Shown: positions 55,226 to 64,000, counted from the first letter of the stretch. The stretch: 64,000 bases of DNA from Accumulibacter sp. (GCF_023806635.1 NZ_JAMTDQ010000071.1:17362-81361), one strand, 5' to 3'. Numbers and translations: made by a program. The notes: a model not told the origin generated them from the sequence alone.

Positions 55226-56860
55226 TCAGCCGATGTGCTGCCGGGTGAACGCGAGCAATGCCTGTGTCGAGGCGTCGAGCGGGGCCGCCAGCTCGGCATT
55301 GCCGATCGCCGGCAGGATGCTGTTGGCCACCGCCTTGCCGAGCTCGACACCCCACTGATCGAATGAGTTGAGCCCCCAGATGACACCCTGGACAAAGACC
55401 TTGTGTTCGTACAGGGCGATCAGCGCGCCGAGCGTCTGCGGATCGAGCCGCGTCAGCAGCAGCGTCGACGAAGGCTGGTTGCCCGGAAACACCTTGTGCG
55501 GCAGCAGCGCCTCGAGCGCTGCCGGGGACATCGTTCCCTCGAGTTCGCTGCGCGCCTCGGCAGCCGTCTTGCCGAAGGCGAGCGCTGCGCTCTGCGCGAA
55601 GCAGTTGGCGAGCAGCGCTTCCTGATGTCCGGGCAGCGGATAGTCGGCGCGCACGGCAGCGATGAAATCGCAGGGGACGAGCCGTCCGCCCTGATGCAGC
55701 AACTGGAAGAAGGCGTGCTGGCCATTGTTGCCCAACTCGCCCCAGACGATCGGGTTCGAGGCGCAGGCCAGCGGCTGCCCATCGCTGCCGACCGCCTTGC
55801 CGTTGCTCTCCATTTCGAGCTGCTGCAGGAAGGACGGGAAATACTTCAGCGATTCGTTGTACGGCAGCACGGCATTGCTCGTCGCGCCGAGGAAGTTGGT
55901 GTTCCAGATGCCGATCAACGCCATCACCACCGGCAGATTGCGCTCGTAGGGCGCGCTGCGGAAATGCTCGTCCATCCGTTCGGCGCCCGCCAGCAGCCCG
56001 GCAAAAGCCTGCGGTCCAATGGCGATCATCAGTGCCAGGCCGACCGCCGACCACAGAGAAAAACGCCCGCCGACCCAATCCCAGAGCGGGAACACGGCAT
56101 CCTCCCTGATCCCGAACTGCACCGCCCGTTCCGGCTTGGCGGTCAAAGCGGCAAAGTGGCAGGACACCGCGGCGGCGTCGCCGAGACCGGCGAGCAGCCA
56201 GTCACGCGCCGTCTGCGCATTGAGCATCGTTTCCTGGGTGGTGAAGGTCTTGCTCGCCACCAGGAACAGCGTCGTGCGCGGATCGAGCGTCTGCAGCAGG
56301 GGCGCCAGCTGGGCGCTGTCGAGGTTCGAAACGTAATGCACATCGAGGCCCGGCTGTGAAACCGAACGCAGGGCGTAGGCGAGCATCTTCGGCCCGAGGT
56401 CGGAGCCGCCAATGCCGATATTGACCACACTGCGGATCGGCAGGCCGGTGAATCCGAGCGCCTTCCCGGAACGGATGTCTTCGGCGAAGCCAGCCATCCG
56501 CTGCCGCGTCGCCAGCACGTCGGGCATCACGTCGAGAGCGGCCGTCGGGAACGGGCTCCGCGAGCGGCGCAAGGCCACGTGCAGTACCGAGCGCCCTTCG
56601 CTGGCGTTGATCTGCTCGCCGCCGAACATGCGCCCGGTCCAATGCTCGAGCTGCGCCTCGCGGGCCAGCCCGGCCAGCAGCGGCAGGCTGGTCGAATCGA
56701 TGCGCTGCTTCGAGAAATCGTAGAGGATTCCGTCGAAGCTCAGCGAGAGGGATGCCACGCGGCCCGGATCGCGCGCAAAGAGTTCCCTGAGATGCAGCGG
56801 CGAAAGCGATTGCCGATGCGCTTCAATAGCCTTCCAGGCGACTGAGTTGGTGATGTTCAT
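55226..56860 (-). CDS. pgi: Glucose-6-phosphate isomerase
   Basis: Pgi interconverts fructose-6-phosphate and glucose-6-phosphate, linking gluconeogenesis to glycogen. The 544-residue product has 'VVNIGIGGSDLGPKMLAYAL', 'LVASKTFTTQETMLNAQTAR', 'FPLWDWVGGRFSLWSAVGL', 'SNGKAVGSDGQPL' and 'VFPGNQPSSTLLLTRLDPQT', all family signatures. It is the first gene of the glycogen-synthesis block. Confidence 0.97.
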   Translation of the reverse strand: MNITNSVAWKAIEAHRQSLSPLHLRELFARDPGRVASLSLSFDGILYDFSKQRIDSTSLPLLAGLAREAQLEHWTGRMFGGEQINASEGRSVLHVALRRSRSPFPTAALDVMPDVLATRQRMAGFAEDIRSGKALGFTGLPIRSVVNIGIGGSDLGPKMLAYALRSVSQPGLDVHYVSNLDSAQLAPLLQTLDPRTTLFLVASKTFTTQETMLNAQTARDWLLAGLGDAAAVSCHFAALTAKPERAVQFGIREDAVFPLWDWVGGRFSLWSAVGLALMIAIGPQAFAGLLAGAERMDEHFRSAPYERNLPVVMALIGIWNTNFLGATSNAVLPYNESLKYFPSFLQQLEMESNGKAVGSDGQPLACASNPIVWGELGNNGQHAFFQLLHQGGRLVPCDFIAAVRADYPLPGHQEALLANCFAQSAALAFGKTAAEARSELEGTMSPAALEALLPHKVFPGNQPSSTLLLTRLDPQTLGALIALYEHKVFVQGVIWGLNSFDQWGVELGKAVANSILPAIGNAELAAPLDASTQALLAFTRQHIG

Positions 56861-57135
56861 GATTGATGGAGGTCATTGATGAATGATCAGGCCGTCTGCA
56901 GACGACCCATGGAAAGAGGTTCCGGATACAATCCAAAGGGATATTCCGTATCGGTTGTCAGCTTGCCAGAATGCGTCGCAGAACGCAAAAAAGAATGGCA
57001 ACCGGCCCGCGCGCAGACCATTTCCGAGTATTTTTCTTGGTTATCTTGCCCCGCTGCCGATCATGTCTGGCAACTCCTCTCGTTGCGTCGATGGCCAGAA
57101 AGACCTGCCCAGTCGAAGCCGACTGACAGGCAGGT

Positions 57136-57573
57136 TCAACTGCTGTCGACCGGTCGCGGACCGTCGCCGGCGTGCGCCCGGAAATTCTTCACGCTGGCTG
57201 CGAAAGGACGGTCCTCGACGGCGATATGGCGCTCGAACCAGTACTCGGCATAGCGCAGGAAGGAATGGACGTCGCGCGCGCCGTTGCGCACTTCGGCGAA
57301 GGCCTTCTGCAGGGCATGCAGGTTGTCACGATGGACGGTTGCGTGCCCGGCGAAGTCAACGCCGACCGCCTTCGCGATACCTTCTTCGCTGGCAAAGTGG
57401 TATTCGAGATAATCGATCAGGCTTGCGAAATCGGCAAAGGAAACGGGTCCGCTGCCGAAACAGCTTAACTTCAACGATTCGATACGGCGAAAGATTTCCT
57501 CGTGTTGTGCATCAATTTCGGGCAGATCGATCAGCAATGCTTCCGGCAGCAGTCCGGAAAGGTTGAGATCCAC
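57136..57573 (-). CDS. Bacteriohemerythrin (hemerythrin-family protein)
   Basis: The 145-residue product has the ligand set of a true hemerythrin domain: 'LPEIDAQHEEIFRRIESL', 'DYLEYHFASEEGIA', 'GHATVHRDNLHALQKAF' and 'YWFERHIAVEDRPF' (His, Glu and Asp iron ligands). It should bind O2 reversibly at a di-iron site. The start is a GTG at 57573 with GGAGAG upstream; the longer form 'MDLNL...' begins at this GTG. TATACT about 45 bases upstream of the start may be a -10 element. It stands downstream of imuB on the same strand. Confidence 0.88.
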   Translation of the reverse strand: MDLNLSGLLPEALLIDLPEIDAQHEEIFRRIESLKLSCFGSGPVSFADFASLIDYLEYHFASEEGIAKAVGVDFAGHATVHRDNLHALQKAFAEVRNGARDVHSFLRYAEYWFERHIAVEDRPFAASVKNFRAHAGDGPRPVDSS

Positions 57574-57662
57574 AGCGAGTCTCTCCTGGAAAACGGTCTG
57601 TTTCGCAAGTTCACACAGTATAAAAAGGGCGCTTGCAGAATTCCAGTAAAATCATCCCGAAT

Positions 57663-59147
57663 TCAGGCGAAGACGCCGTGCAGGAACCAGCCCGACCGGC
57701 AGCGGAAAATCCACAGCCATTCGTCGCACCGGGAGATGGCGACAAAGTAGTCGCGACAGACATCGCCGAGCGCATCCGGCTCCGCCGCATCCCACCAGCC
57801 ACTCTCGATTCGCTCGGGACCGGCAAGCAGGCGCAGGGGACCACCGCACTGCGGCCGGCCAGCCTGCTCGCGCAAAGCCTGTGGCTGTGCCAGCAGGCAC
57901 AGCGGACGCGGGCCAGCAGCCGAATGGCGCAGGGCCGCGGCAAGAAGCAGGCTGGACGGCGATCTCCCTCCGGTCAGCGACGCCGCCGCAACCCGCCGCC
58001 AGGCATTTTCCGGCCGGTGCTCGGCCACAGCCGACAGCGCGTGCACGCCATCGTCGCCAAGGCGTGCCTGCAGCCGTTCGAGCAGCCCCGCCATCGATTC
58101 GCCACCGGCGCCCTCACCACGCTCGGCGAACAGGCTGCGCGAGTGACCGACAAGTGCTGTCGGCGCCTCGGCCCGCAAGCCGATACCCTCGACCGCGGCC
58201 GGCAACTGCAGCCGCTGCAGCCGCTCGCCGAGGACGCGACTGATCCGCTCGGGGTCACGCGTGGCGCCGGCAAGACCCAGGACAAGCACGGTCGGCGGCG
58301 GCCGCCTCGCGCCGCTTTCGTGCCCGAACTCGAAAACGCATTCACTGATCCCACCACCACGCGCAGCCAGCCAGCCGCACAGGGCATCGATCAGACGACG
58401 CGCAGCCCAGCCGAGCGCCGGCGCGTGCTCGACCCGCATCGGCAATTCCAGTCGGTCGGCAAAAAGCTCGGGAAAAATGAAACGTTGACGGGGATCCGGC
58501 AGTTCGCCCAGCGCACGCGCCAGATCGGCCACCAGCCCGGGGCCCAGCCGCCGCGCCAGGCCGGCGCGCGGCCAGCGCAACAGGTCGGCAAGCGAGCGGG
58601 CCCCGAAGCTGGCGAGGCGAGCCTCATCCGCTGCTGCCAGAGCGAGTACCGACAGCGGCAGACTGCCGAGGCGGTGCGGCAGCTCGTCGAGCGTGCGACA
58701 GCACTGGTCGCCATCGCCGATGGCCAGCCACTGTGCGGCCAATGGTGTCGGCGCCAGGGCTGCCCGTGGCAGGTGACCCTGCGCGGTGCAGCCGGCGACG
58801 ACGCCTGCGCACAGATTCGCGGCGCCACCGAACAGGCGCAGCGAGGCCGCCACCTCGAGCAGCAGCATCGACGGCGGCAGGCAGCAGACTTCGGAGGTGA
58901 AACCACCGGCCCAGCAGGCGAGCCGCCTCAGGGCGGCCTGCTCGCGCTCGATGGCGCGCTCGCGAACCGCCAGATCAGGCAGCAATGCGCGTGCCTCGGC
59001 CAGTCGCCTGCCGGCCACGACGCCCGCCGATGCCGCCGCGCGGTCAGCAACGATGACCCGCTCGCGATCGACGATGGCGCTAGGCGATGGCAGTTCGGGG
59101 AAGACTTCGAGCGGCAGGCAGGGCAGATGCAGGGCGAGCCAGAGCAT
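57663..59147 (-). CDS. imuB: ImuB-type Y-family polymerase-like protein
   Basis: ImuB is a catalytically weak or inactive Y-family polymerase relative that works in SOS mutagenesis with ImuA and DnaE2. The 494-residue product starts MLWLALHLPCLPLEVF and has 'ASAGVVAGRRLAEARALLPD' and 'LLLEVAASLRLFGGAANLCA' in the palm/finger region, but the catalytic acidic residues of Pol IV/V are not evident. It overlaps imuA by 68 bases. dnaE2 (imuC), which usually follows, is not next to it; a hemerythrin gene is. Confidence 0.9.
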   Translation of the reverse strand: MLWLALHLPCLPLEVFPELPSPSAIVDRERVIVADRAAASAGVVAGRRLAEARALLPDLAVRERAIEREQAALRRLACWAGGFTSEVCCLPPSMLLLEVAASLRLFGGAANLCAGVVAGCTAQGHLPRAALAPTPLAAQWLAIGDGDQCCRTLDELPHRLGSLPLSVLALAAADEARLASFGARSLADLLRWPRAGLARRLGPGLVADLARALGELPDPRQRFIFPELFADRLELPMRVEHAPALGWAARRLIDALCGWLAARGGGISECVFEFGHESGARRPPPTVLVLGLAGATRDPERISRVLGERLQRLQLPAAVEGIGLRAEAPTALVGHSRSLFAERGEGAGGESMAGLLERLQARLGDDGVHALSAVAEHRPENAWRRVAAASLTGGRSPSSLLLAAALRHSAAGPRPLCLLAQPQALREQAGRPQCGGPLRLLAGPERIESGWWDAAEPDALGDVCRDYFVAISRCDEWLWIFRCRSGWFLHGVFA

Positions 59148-59787
59148 GGCGCAGGCGCAGCGGGCGTTGCACGGCGATCGGCAGTGGCAGCGGCTGCGCG
59201 CTGCCGCGGCGCTTGAGCAGGTGTACGATGAGGTGCTCGCCCTCCCCTTCGAGAGCCAGTCGCAGCGGTGCCGGCGAAGGCTGGCTGGCGCAGGTCGCCG
59301 GACGAAAAACGAAGAGCAGCGACTGACTCACCTCGGCAGCCAGTTGCAGGCGACGCAACGCGGCGGCCTGGACCTCCGGCAGCCAGACGACGATGGCACC
59401 GACGCCATCGGCTGCCAGCGAGCGTTCGCAGGCCCAGGCGGCATCGCGACCGGGAGCGCTGGCAACCAGCAGGCGTGAGAGATCGACTCCCCCGGCCTGC
59501 AATGCCGGGGCATACAGCAGATATGGCGGTGCGATGCAGACCAGCCAGGCCAGTTCGTCACGCGAGAGCCGCGCCAGTGCCGGCAGCAGCAGGCTCAGTT
59601 CGCCGACGCCACGATGCCGCGGCAGGAGTTCGGTCAGACCTCCACGCGGCCAGCCGCCACCGGGCAGTTCGCGGTCGAGATCGGTGAAACCGGTCGGCAC
59701 ACCGGGCAACGCGGCCCTGGCCAGCGCATCGCCCCGCCAGACATCGGGACGCTCGAGGATCTGCGCCAGAGTGGTCGACGACGACAT
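59080..59787 (-). CDS. imuA: ImuA, SOS mutagenesis accessory protein
   Basis: ImuA is a RecA-like accessory protein of SOS mutagenesis. The 235-residue product has 'VPTGFTDLDRELPGGGWPRG' and 'GLTELLPRHRGVGELSLLLP', the usual ImuA N-terminal pattern. The ATG at 59787 is preferred to a TTG two codons earlier. It follows lexA by 31 bases and overlaps imuB, giving lexA-imuA-imuB under one SOS promoter. Confidence 0.9.
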   Translation of the reverse strand: MSSSTTLAQILERPDVWRGDALARAALPGVPTGFTDLDRELPGGGWPRGGLTELLPRHRGVGELSLLLPALARLSRDELAWLVCIAPPYLLYAPALQAGGVDLSRLLVASAPGRDAAWACERSLAADGVGAIVVWLPEVQAAALRRLQLAAEVSQSLLFVFRPATCASQPSPAPLRLALEGEGEHLIVHLLKRRGSAQPLPLPIAVQRPLRLRHALARPASALPAARSLPRTAIA

Positions 59788-59818
59788 GGTCAAGTCCGGT
59801 CGGCAACCGGTGCGCTCA

Positions 59819-60421
59819 TCAGATCGTCTCGCCGCTGCGGATCAACCCGACGGCGATGCCTTCGATGACCAGGGACCGACGCTCGGGATCGACGATGATC
59901 GGCGCGAAATCGGCATTCTCGGCAAGCAGCTCGACGATGCCGTCGCGCCGCCGGAAGCGCTTGACCGTCACCTCTTCATCGAGCCGGGCGACGACGATCT
60001 GGCCGTTGCGTGCCTCGCTGCTGCGGTGTACGGCAAGCAGGTCGCCATCGAGAATGCCGGCATCGATCATCGACAGGCCGCGCACCCGCAGGAGGAAATC
60101 GGCACGCGGCGAGAACAGGCCGGCACCGAGCGTGTAACGGCGCTGCACGTTCTCGACGGCGAGTATCGGGCTACCGGCAGCGACGCTGCCGATCAATGGC
60201 AGGCCGAGTTGTTCGACCAGGCGGATGCCGCGCGCCGAGCCCGGCTCGAGGGTGATCAGCCCCTTTCTGGCAAGCGCCCGCAGATGCTCTTCGGCCGCGT
60301 TGTGCGAGGCGAAGCCAAAGGCCGTGGCAATCTCCGCCCGCGTCGGCGGCGCACCGAAGTTCTCCAGCGCGTTGCGAATGAATTCGAGTATTTCCTGTTG
60401 CCGCGTCGTGATCCTGAGCAT
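59819..60421 (-). CDS. lexA: LexA repressor
   Basis: LexA represses SOS genes and self-cleaves when RecA is activated. The 200-residue product has an N-terminal winged helix ('[20 protein letters not shown]', '[20 protein letters not shown]'), the Ala-Gly cleavage site in '[15 protein letters not shown]', and the catalytic Ser ('[13 protein letters not shown]') and Lys ('EEVTVKRF'). The ATG at 60421 gives the usual 200-residue length. Its promoter carries an SOS box, so it is self-regulated. Confidence 0.97.
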   Translation of the reverse strand: MLRITTRQQEILEFIRNALENFGAPPTRAEIATAFGFASHNAAEEHLRALARKGLITLEPGSARGIRLVEQLGLPLIGSVAAGSPILAVENVQRRYTLGAGLFSPRADFLLRVRGLSMIDAGILDGDLLAVHRSSEARNGQIVVARLDEEVTVKRFRRRDGIVELLAENADFAPIIVDPERRSLVIEGIAVGLIRSGETI

Positions 60422-60445
60422 GGTCGGCACCCTCTGTTGGCATGA

Positions 60446-60461
60446 CTGTATTTTTGTACAG
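60446..60461 (-). promoter_or_regulatory. LexA SOS box of lexA-imuA-imuB
   Basis: CTGTATTTTTGTACAG fits the CTGT-N8-ACAG operator of gamma- and betaproteobacterial LexA and lies 25-40 bases upstream of the lexA start codon. Confidence 0.85.
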
Positions 60462-60576
60462 TCTGGAGAAAAAAGCAAGCGTGCCGGCAGGAGAGCCAGG
60501 AGAGCGCGGGTGCTTGACCCGCCCTCCCCTTTCTCACCACAATCGCTTCCTTGACTTCCGTTCTCCGAGACCAGCC

Positions 60577-61032
60577 ATGATCGAGCAGCCCGTCGAAGAC
60601 TTCAGCCTGCCCGCCAGCGGCGGCAGGACCTTCAGCCTTTCCGCCTGCCGCGGCAGCACCGTGGTCCTCTATTTCTACCCCAAGGACAGCACTCCCGGCT
60701 GTACCAGCGAGGCGCAGGACTTTCGTGACCTGCATCCGCAGTTCGTCGCCGCCGGCGCGATCATCGCCGGCGTGTCGCGCGACAGCCTCAGATCACACGA
60801 CAATTTCACGGCGAAACAGGAACTGCCTTTCGTCCTCATCAGCGACAGCGACGAGATGCTCTGCAACCGCTTCGCGGTGATCCGGATGAAGTCGATGTAC
60901 GGCAAGCAGGTGCGCGGCATCGAGCGCAGCACCTTCGTCATCGATGGCAACGGCGTCCTGCGGCGTGAGTGGCGCGGTGTCCGGGTGGCCGGGCACGCGC
61001 AGGAAGTCCTCGACTTCGTCAGACAGATCTGA
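60577..61032 (+). CDS. bcp: Thioredoxin-dependent peroxiredoxin (Bcp/PrxQ)
   Basis: PrxQ-type enzymes reduce hydrogen peroxide and organic peroxides. The 151-residue product has '[20 protein letters not shown]' with the peroxidatic Cys near residue 42; the usual second Cys five residues later (TPGCTxEAC) is replaced by Gln-Asp, so it is a 1-Cys form or uses Cys in '[10 protein letters not shown]'. The ATG at 60577 gives the normal length. It diverges from lexA. Confidence 0.9.
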   Translation: MIEQPVEDFSLPASGGRTFSLSACRGSTVVLYFYPKDSTPGCTSEAQDFRDLHPQFVAAGAIIAGVSRDSLRSHDNFTAKQELPFVLISDSDEMLCNRFAVIRMKSMYGKQVRGIERSTFVIDGNGVLRREWRGVRVAGHAQEVLDFVRQI

Positions 61033-61074
61033 AGCGCCCGGCCACCGCTGCGATCACTCTGGAAGGTCCCCGAC

Positions 61075-62499
61075 ATGTCCCGCAGGAACCCCGACGACAG
61101 CAACGCCGTGCCGGCCGCCGCGAGGAAGCTCTTCGTCCTCGACACCAACGTGCTGATGCATGACCCGACCTGCCTGTACCGCTTCCAGGAGCATGACGTG
61201 TTTCTACCGATCATGACCCTCGAGGAACTCGACAACCACAAGAAGGGCCTGTCGGAAATCGCCCGCAATGCACGCCAGGTGACGCGCACCCTGGACGAAG
61301 TCGTCAACAGCACGGCCGCAGCGATCGATCTGGGCATCGCTCTCGACGGCCCTTCGCGCCAGCTGGCGAGTGGCCGGCTCTTCCTGCAGACGGAAGCGAT
61401 CACCGGCGAGTTGCCGGCGGGACTGCCGACGGCGAAGGCCGACAACCAGATCCTGGGCGTCGTCATCCACCTCCAGAACCGCCATCCCGAACGAGCGGTG
61501 ATCCTCGTCTCCAAGGACATCAACATGCGCATCAAGGCGCGTGCACTGGGATTGCAGGCGCAGGACTACTTCAACGACAAGGTGCTCGAAGACACCGACC
61601 TGCTGTACACCGGCATGCGCGAACTGCCCGCCGACTTCTGGGACGAGCACGGCCAGGACATGGTGTCGCGCAGCCGGGACGGGCGAGCGCGGTATCGCAT
61701 CAGCGGTCCGCTGTGCCCGCAGTTCCTGGTCAACCAGTTCCTCTACCAGGACGGCGATCGTCCGCTGCAGGCGATCGTCCGCTCGCTCGCCGGGACGAGC
61801 GCCGAACTCGAGACGCTGATCGACTACAGCCATTCCAAGAACAGCGTCTGGGGAATCACGGCGCGCAATCGCGAGCAGAACTTCGCGCTCAATGCACTGA
61901 TGAACCCGGAAGTGGATTTCGTCACCCTGCTCGGCCAGGCCGGTACCGGCAAGACCCTGCTGACGCTGGCCGCCGGCCTGGCGCAGGTGCTCGACGAAAA
62001 GCGCTACGGCGAGATCATCGTCACCCGCGTGACGGTGCCGGTCGGCGAGGACATCGGTTTCCTTCCGGGCACCGAGGAAGAGAAGATGGGTCCGTGGATG
62101 GGCGCCCTCGAGGACAATCTCGAGGTGCTCAACCGGAGCGACGAGCAGGCCGGCGACTGGGGCCGCGCAGCCACCCGCGACCTGATCCGCCACCGCATCC
62201 GGATCAAGTCGCTCAACTTCATGCGCGGCCGCACCTTCCTCAATCGCTACCTGATCATCGACGAGGCACAGAACCTGACGCCGAAGCAGATGAAGACACT
62301 GATCACCCGCGCCGGCCCCGGGACCAAGGTGATCTGCCTCGGCAACATCGCGCAGATCGATACGCCCTATCTCAGCGAAGGCAGTTCCGGCCTGAGCTAC
62401 GTCGTCGACCGCTTCAAGGGCTGGGAACATGCCGGCCACGTCACCCTGCAGCGCGGCGAGCGCTCTCGTCTCGCCGATTACGCGGGTGAGGTGCTATAA
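61075..62499 (+). CDS. PIN-PhoH domain ATPase (PhoH2/YlaK type)
   Basis: An N-terminal PIN nuclease domain ('KLFVLDTNVLMHDPTCLYRF', 'IMTLEELDNHKKG', 'VILVSKDINMRIKARALG', with its acidic residues) is joined to a PhoH-type ATPase ('VTLLGQAGTGKTLLTLAAGL', 'NRYLIIDEAQNLTPKQMKTL', 'KVICLGNIAQIDTPYL'). PhoH2 proteins are RNA helicase/nucleases. The 474-residue length is typical. It lies 42 bases after bcp on the same strand. Confidence 0.93.
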   Translation: MSRRNPDDSNAVPAAARKLFVLDTNVLMHDPTCLYRFQEHDVFLPIMTLEELDNHKKGLSEIARNARQVTRTLDEVVNSTAAAIDLGIALDGPSRQLASGRLFLQTEAITGELPAGLPTAKADNQILGVVIHLQNRHPERAVILVSKDINMRIKARALGLQAQDYFNDKVLEDTDLLYTGMRELPADFWDEHGQDMVSRSRDGRARYRISGPLCPQFLVNQFLYQDGDRPLQAIVRSLAGTSAELETLIDYSHSKNSVWGITARNREQNFALNALMNPEVDFVTLLGQAGTGKTLLTLAAGLAQVLDEKRYGEIIVTRVTVPVGEDIGFLPGTEEEKMGPWMGALEDNLEVLNRSDEQAGDWGRAATRDLIRHRIRIKSLNFMRGRTFLNRYLIIDEAQNLTPKQMKTLITRAGPGTKVICLGNIAQIDTPYLSEGSSGLSYVVDRFKGWEHAGHVTLQRGERSRLADYAGEVL

Positions 62500-62512
62500 T
62501 CTTCGGCGAATC

Positions 62513-62536
62513 GGGCCGTGTCTCATGACACGGCCC
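62513..62536 (+). terminator. Perfect hairpin after the PIN-PhoH gene
   Basis: Perfect 10-base arms GGGCCGTGTC (62513-62522) and GACACGGCCC (62527-62536) enclose TCAT, 13 bases after the PhoH stop. No T-run follows, so it is a possible attenuator or transcript-end structure between this gene and the transglutaminase-like gene. Confidence 0.45.
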
Positions 62537-62607
62537 AACCGTTTGTGGCCACCGATCGCTGCCTCCGAGCGTTGCCGGCAGTGCTCCAGAGCCTACCGGA
62601 GAACCGA

Positions 62608-63885
62608 TTGAAACGACGCCGTTTCCTTGCCCTTTCTGCACTGATTTCACTGCTGGCCCCGGCGCCGGTACTCGCTGCCAGAAAGAAGGAAAAGAGCAGC
62701 AAACCAAGCAGCAAACCAGCGAGCGAATCGGCCAGCCGCAGCCAGCGCGAGACGAGAGCGGACAACCGCGGGCGTTCGCGCGGCAGACAGAACTACCGCC
62801 CGGTCGCAGAGCAACCGGCGCCCCCCCCGGCGGTCGCGCCCAACTCGCCGGCGACGACCAACGAACAGACCTACAACGCCATTGCGCTGCCGGATGAGCC
62901 ACAGCCGCAGTGGCGGACCTACGACATCACCTCGCTGATCACCCTCAACCACGTCAAGGGCAGGGTGCGCCTCTGGCTGCCGCTGGCACAATACCGTGAC
63001 AACCCCTGGCAACGGGCGCTCGGACATGACTGGCGGGGCAACTTCGACAGCGCTGGCGTCTACCGCGACCCGGTTGCCGACCTGGAAGTCTTCTACGCCG
63101 ACTGGAACGACGGTGCGGCGGCGCCGAAGCTGCAACTGGTCAGCCAGGTGGCCAAACGGGACCGCAACTTCGACATCACCCGCCGCGGCGGCGTCGCCGA
63201 GCGCGGCGAGGTATTGCGCCGCTGCCTGCAGTCGAGCAACCTGATGCCGACCGACGGACTCGTACGGCGCACGGCCGAGACGGCGGTGGGTCGAATCAAG
63301 GATCCGGTTGCCCAGGGCAAGGCAATCTACGACTGGGTGGTCGAGAACACCACTTACGAACCGGTGCCGACCGGCATCGGCCGCGGCGACGTCGAGGCGA
63401 TGCTCGACAGCGGACGGCTGAGCGGCGGCAGCGCCGACATCGCCCTGCTCTTCGTTGCCCTGTGCCGTTCGATCGGCATCCCGGCACGACCGGTCTTCGG
63501 ACTGCGCATCGACGGTTCGCGACTTTTTTCCGGGCTTGGTGCGACCGGCAACCTGCGCACCGGGCAACATTGCCGCGCCGAGTTCTACACCCCGGGCTAC
63601 GGTTGGATCCCGGTCGACCCTGGCGATGTGCGCAAGGCCATCCGCGACGAGAACCTGGGCTACGCCGACCCGAAGCTGGTCGTCCTGCGCAAGCTTCTGT
63701 TCGGCTTCTGGGAGAGGAACTGGCTGGCGCTCAATACCGCCCAGGATGTCCAGCTGCACGGCGCCACCGGCGCCCCCCTGCCCTTCCTGGTGCTACCGCA
63801 GATCGAGGCGGGCGGCCAGCGCTTCGACAGCAGCGACAGCCAGCGCTGCAGCTACACGGTCACCTCCAGCCGCGTCGAGAGCTGA
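62608..63885 (+). CDS. Tat-exported transglutaminase-fold protein, catalytic Cys replaced by Ser
   Basis: The start is a TTG at 62608 with GGAG six bases upstream; it gives a twin-arginine-like signal ('KRRRFLALSALISLLAP'). A basic, Ser/Pro-rich linker follows to about residue 100, then a beta-rich domain and a transglutaminase-like core ('AIYDWVVENTTYEPVPTGIG', 'LFVALCRSIGIPARPVFGLR', 'GQHCRAEFYTPGYGWIPVDP' with the His and Asp of the triad). Relatives have a Cys in 'GGxC(A/V)DI'; here the codon is AGC (Ser) in 'LSGGSADIALL'. It may be inactive or use Ser. Product about 425 residues. Confidence 0.85.
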   Translation: MKRRRFLALSALISLLAPAPVLAARKKEKSSKPSSKPASESASRSQRETRADNRGRSRGRQNYRPVAEQPAPPPAVAPNSPATTNEQTYNAIALPDEPQPQWRTYDITSLITLNHVKGRVRLWLPLAQYRDNPWQRALGHDWRGNFDSAGVYRDPVADLEVFYADWNDGAAAPKLQLVSQVAKRDRNFDITRRGGVAERGEVLRRCLQSSNLMPTDGLVRRTAETAVGRIKDPVAQGKAIYDWVVENTTYEPVPTGIGRGDVEAMLDSGRLSGGSADIALLFVALCRSIGIPARPVFGLRIDGSRLFSGLGATGNLRTGQHCRAEFYTPGYGWIPVDPGDVRKAIRDENLGYADPKLVVLRKLLFGFWERNWLALNTAQDVQLHGATGAPLPFLVLPQIEAGGQRFDSSDSQRCSYTVTSSRVES

Positions 63886-64000
63886 GGCAACGGCGCCCGC
63901 GTCCGGCGCTCAATACGAGCCCGGAACCAGCAAGTGGAACAAGATTGAGCATCGCATGTTCTGCCACATCACCGCGAACTGGCGCGGACGACCGCTAGTC
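63886..64000. other. Window end, no gene recognised
   Basis: No convincing open frame, RNA gene or signal is seen in the last 115 bases. Confidence 0.5.

Noticed and set aside
62495-62500. TATAAT before the transglutaminase-like gene
   Set aside because: It overlaps the PhoH stop codon and has no recognisable -35 at a proper distance; it could be chance.

Overview
The window is GC-rich, densely coding chromosomal DNA of a betaproteobacterium, most likely a Rhodocyclales / 'Candidatus Accumulibacter'-type organism. The reasons are the codon bias, a full glycogen-synthesis block, a BktB-like beta-ketothiolase, a PEP-CTERM protein, DUF2863, and FNR-controlled micro-oxic genes. The taxon is an inference from gene content; no rRNA or tRNA gene is present.

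Layout. (1) 1-13.3 kb: the end of an Hsp70-like gene, a small conserved gene, then yaaA-recC-recB-recD on the minus strand with overlapping or nearly touching ends (RecBCD recombination nuclease). (2) 13.4-17.2 kb: a membrane protein of the 'Gcr site-specific recombinase' family, a lysine/alanine-rich DUF2934 protein, a discoidin-like protein and a Dps ferritin. (3) 17.4-27.6 kb: an operon SRPBCC - short LOV photoreceptor - ChaN/PDZ - M1-like peptidase, interrupted by a 5.5-kb segment bounded by two ~441-bp direct repeats. That segment carries a FlgO-like lipoprotein pair, an M15-like protein, a broken trypsin-like gene and a PEP-CTERM protein with a sigma-54-type promoter. (4) 28-35.1 kb: an FHA-EAL protein, a DUF2863 protein and a translationally coupled bioA-bioF-bioH-bioC-bioD biotin operon ending at a strong hairpin shared with the convergent thiolase gene. 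(5) 36.7-39.5 kb: a small unknown protein, a Nudix CoA pyrophosphatase, a short coupled ORF, a retropepsin-like protease and a universal stress protein. (6) 39.5-49.3 kb: an oxygen-responsive region with hemerythrin, DUF2249, an NnrS-like membrane protein, SirB2, an FNR-type regulator, hemN, a TauE/SafE-like exporter, copA, copZ and selD. (7) 49.3-56.9 kb: pgi-pgm-glgC-glgA followed by a DUF1015 gene, the route from glucose-6-phosphate to glycogen. (8) 57.1-60.5 kb: a bacteriohemerythrin gene and lexA-imuA-imuB with an SOS box. (9) 60.6-63.9 kb: a Bcp peroxiredoxin, a PIN-PhoH ATPase and a Tat-exported transglutaminase-fold protein.

The most notable signals are four. First, the repeat-bounded segment has exactly the geometry of a single-crossover (Campbell-type) integration into the ChaN/M1 operon. 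Second, three FNR-type sites each sit with their centre about 41.5 bp upstream of the start predicted from a -10 element, in front of uspA, hemerythrin and hemN. Third, a stand-alone short LOV protein lies in an otherwise unexplained operon. Fourth, the transglutaminase-like protein has serine in place of the catalytic cysteine. No clearly new multi-gene defence or secretion system was found; the LOV/ChaN/M1 operon and the FlgO-like island are the best candidates for undescribed biology.
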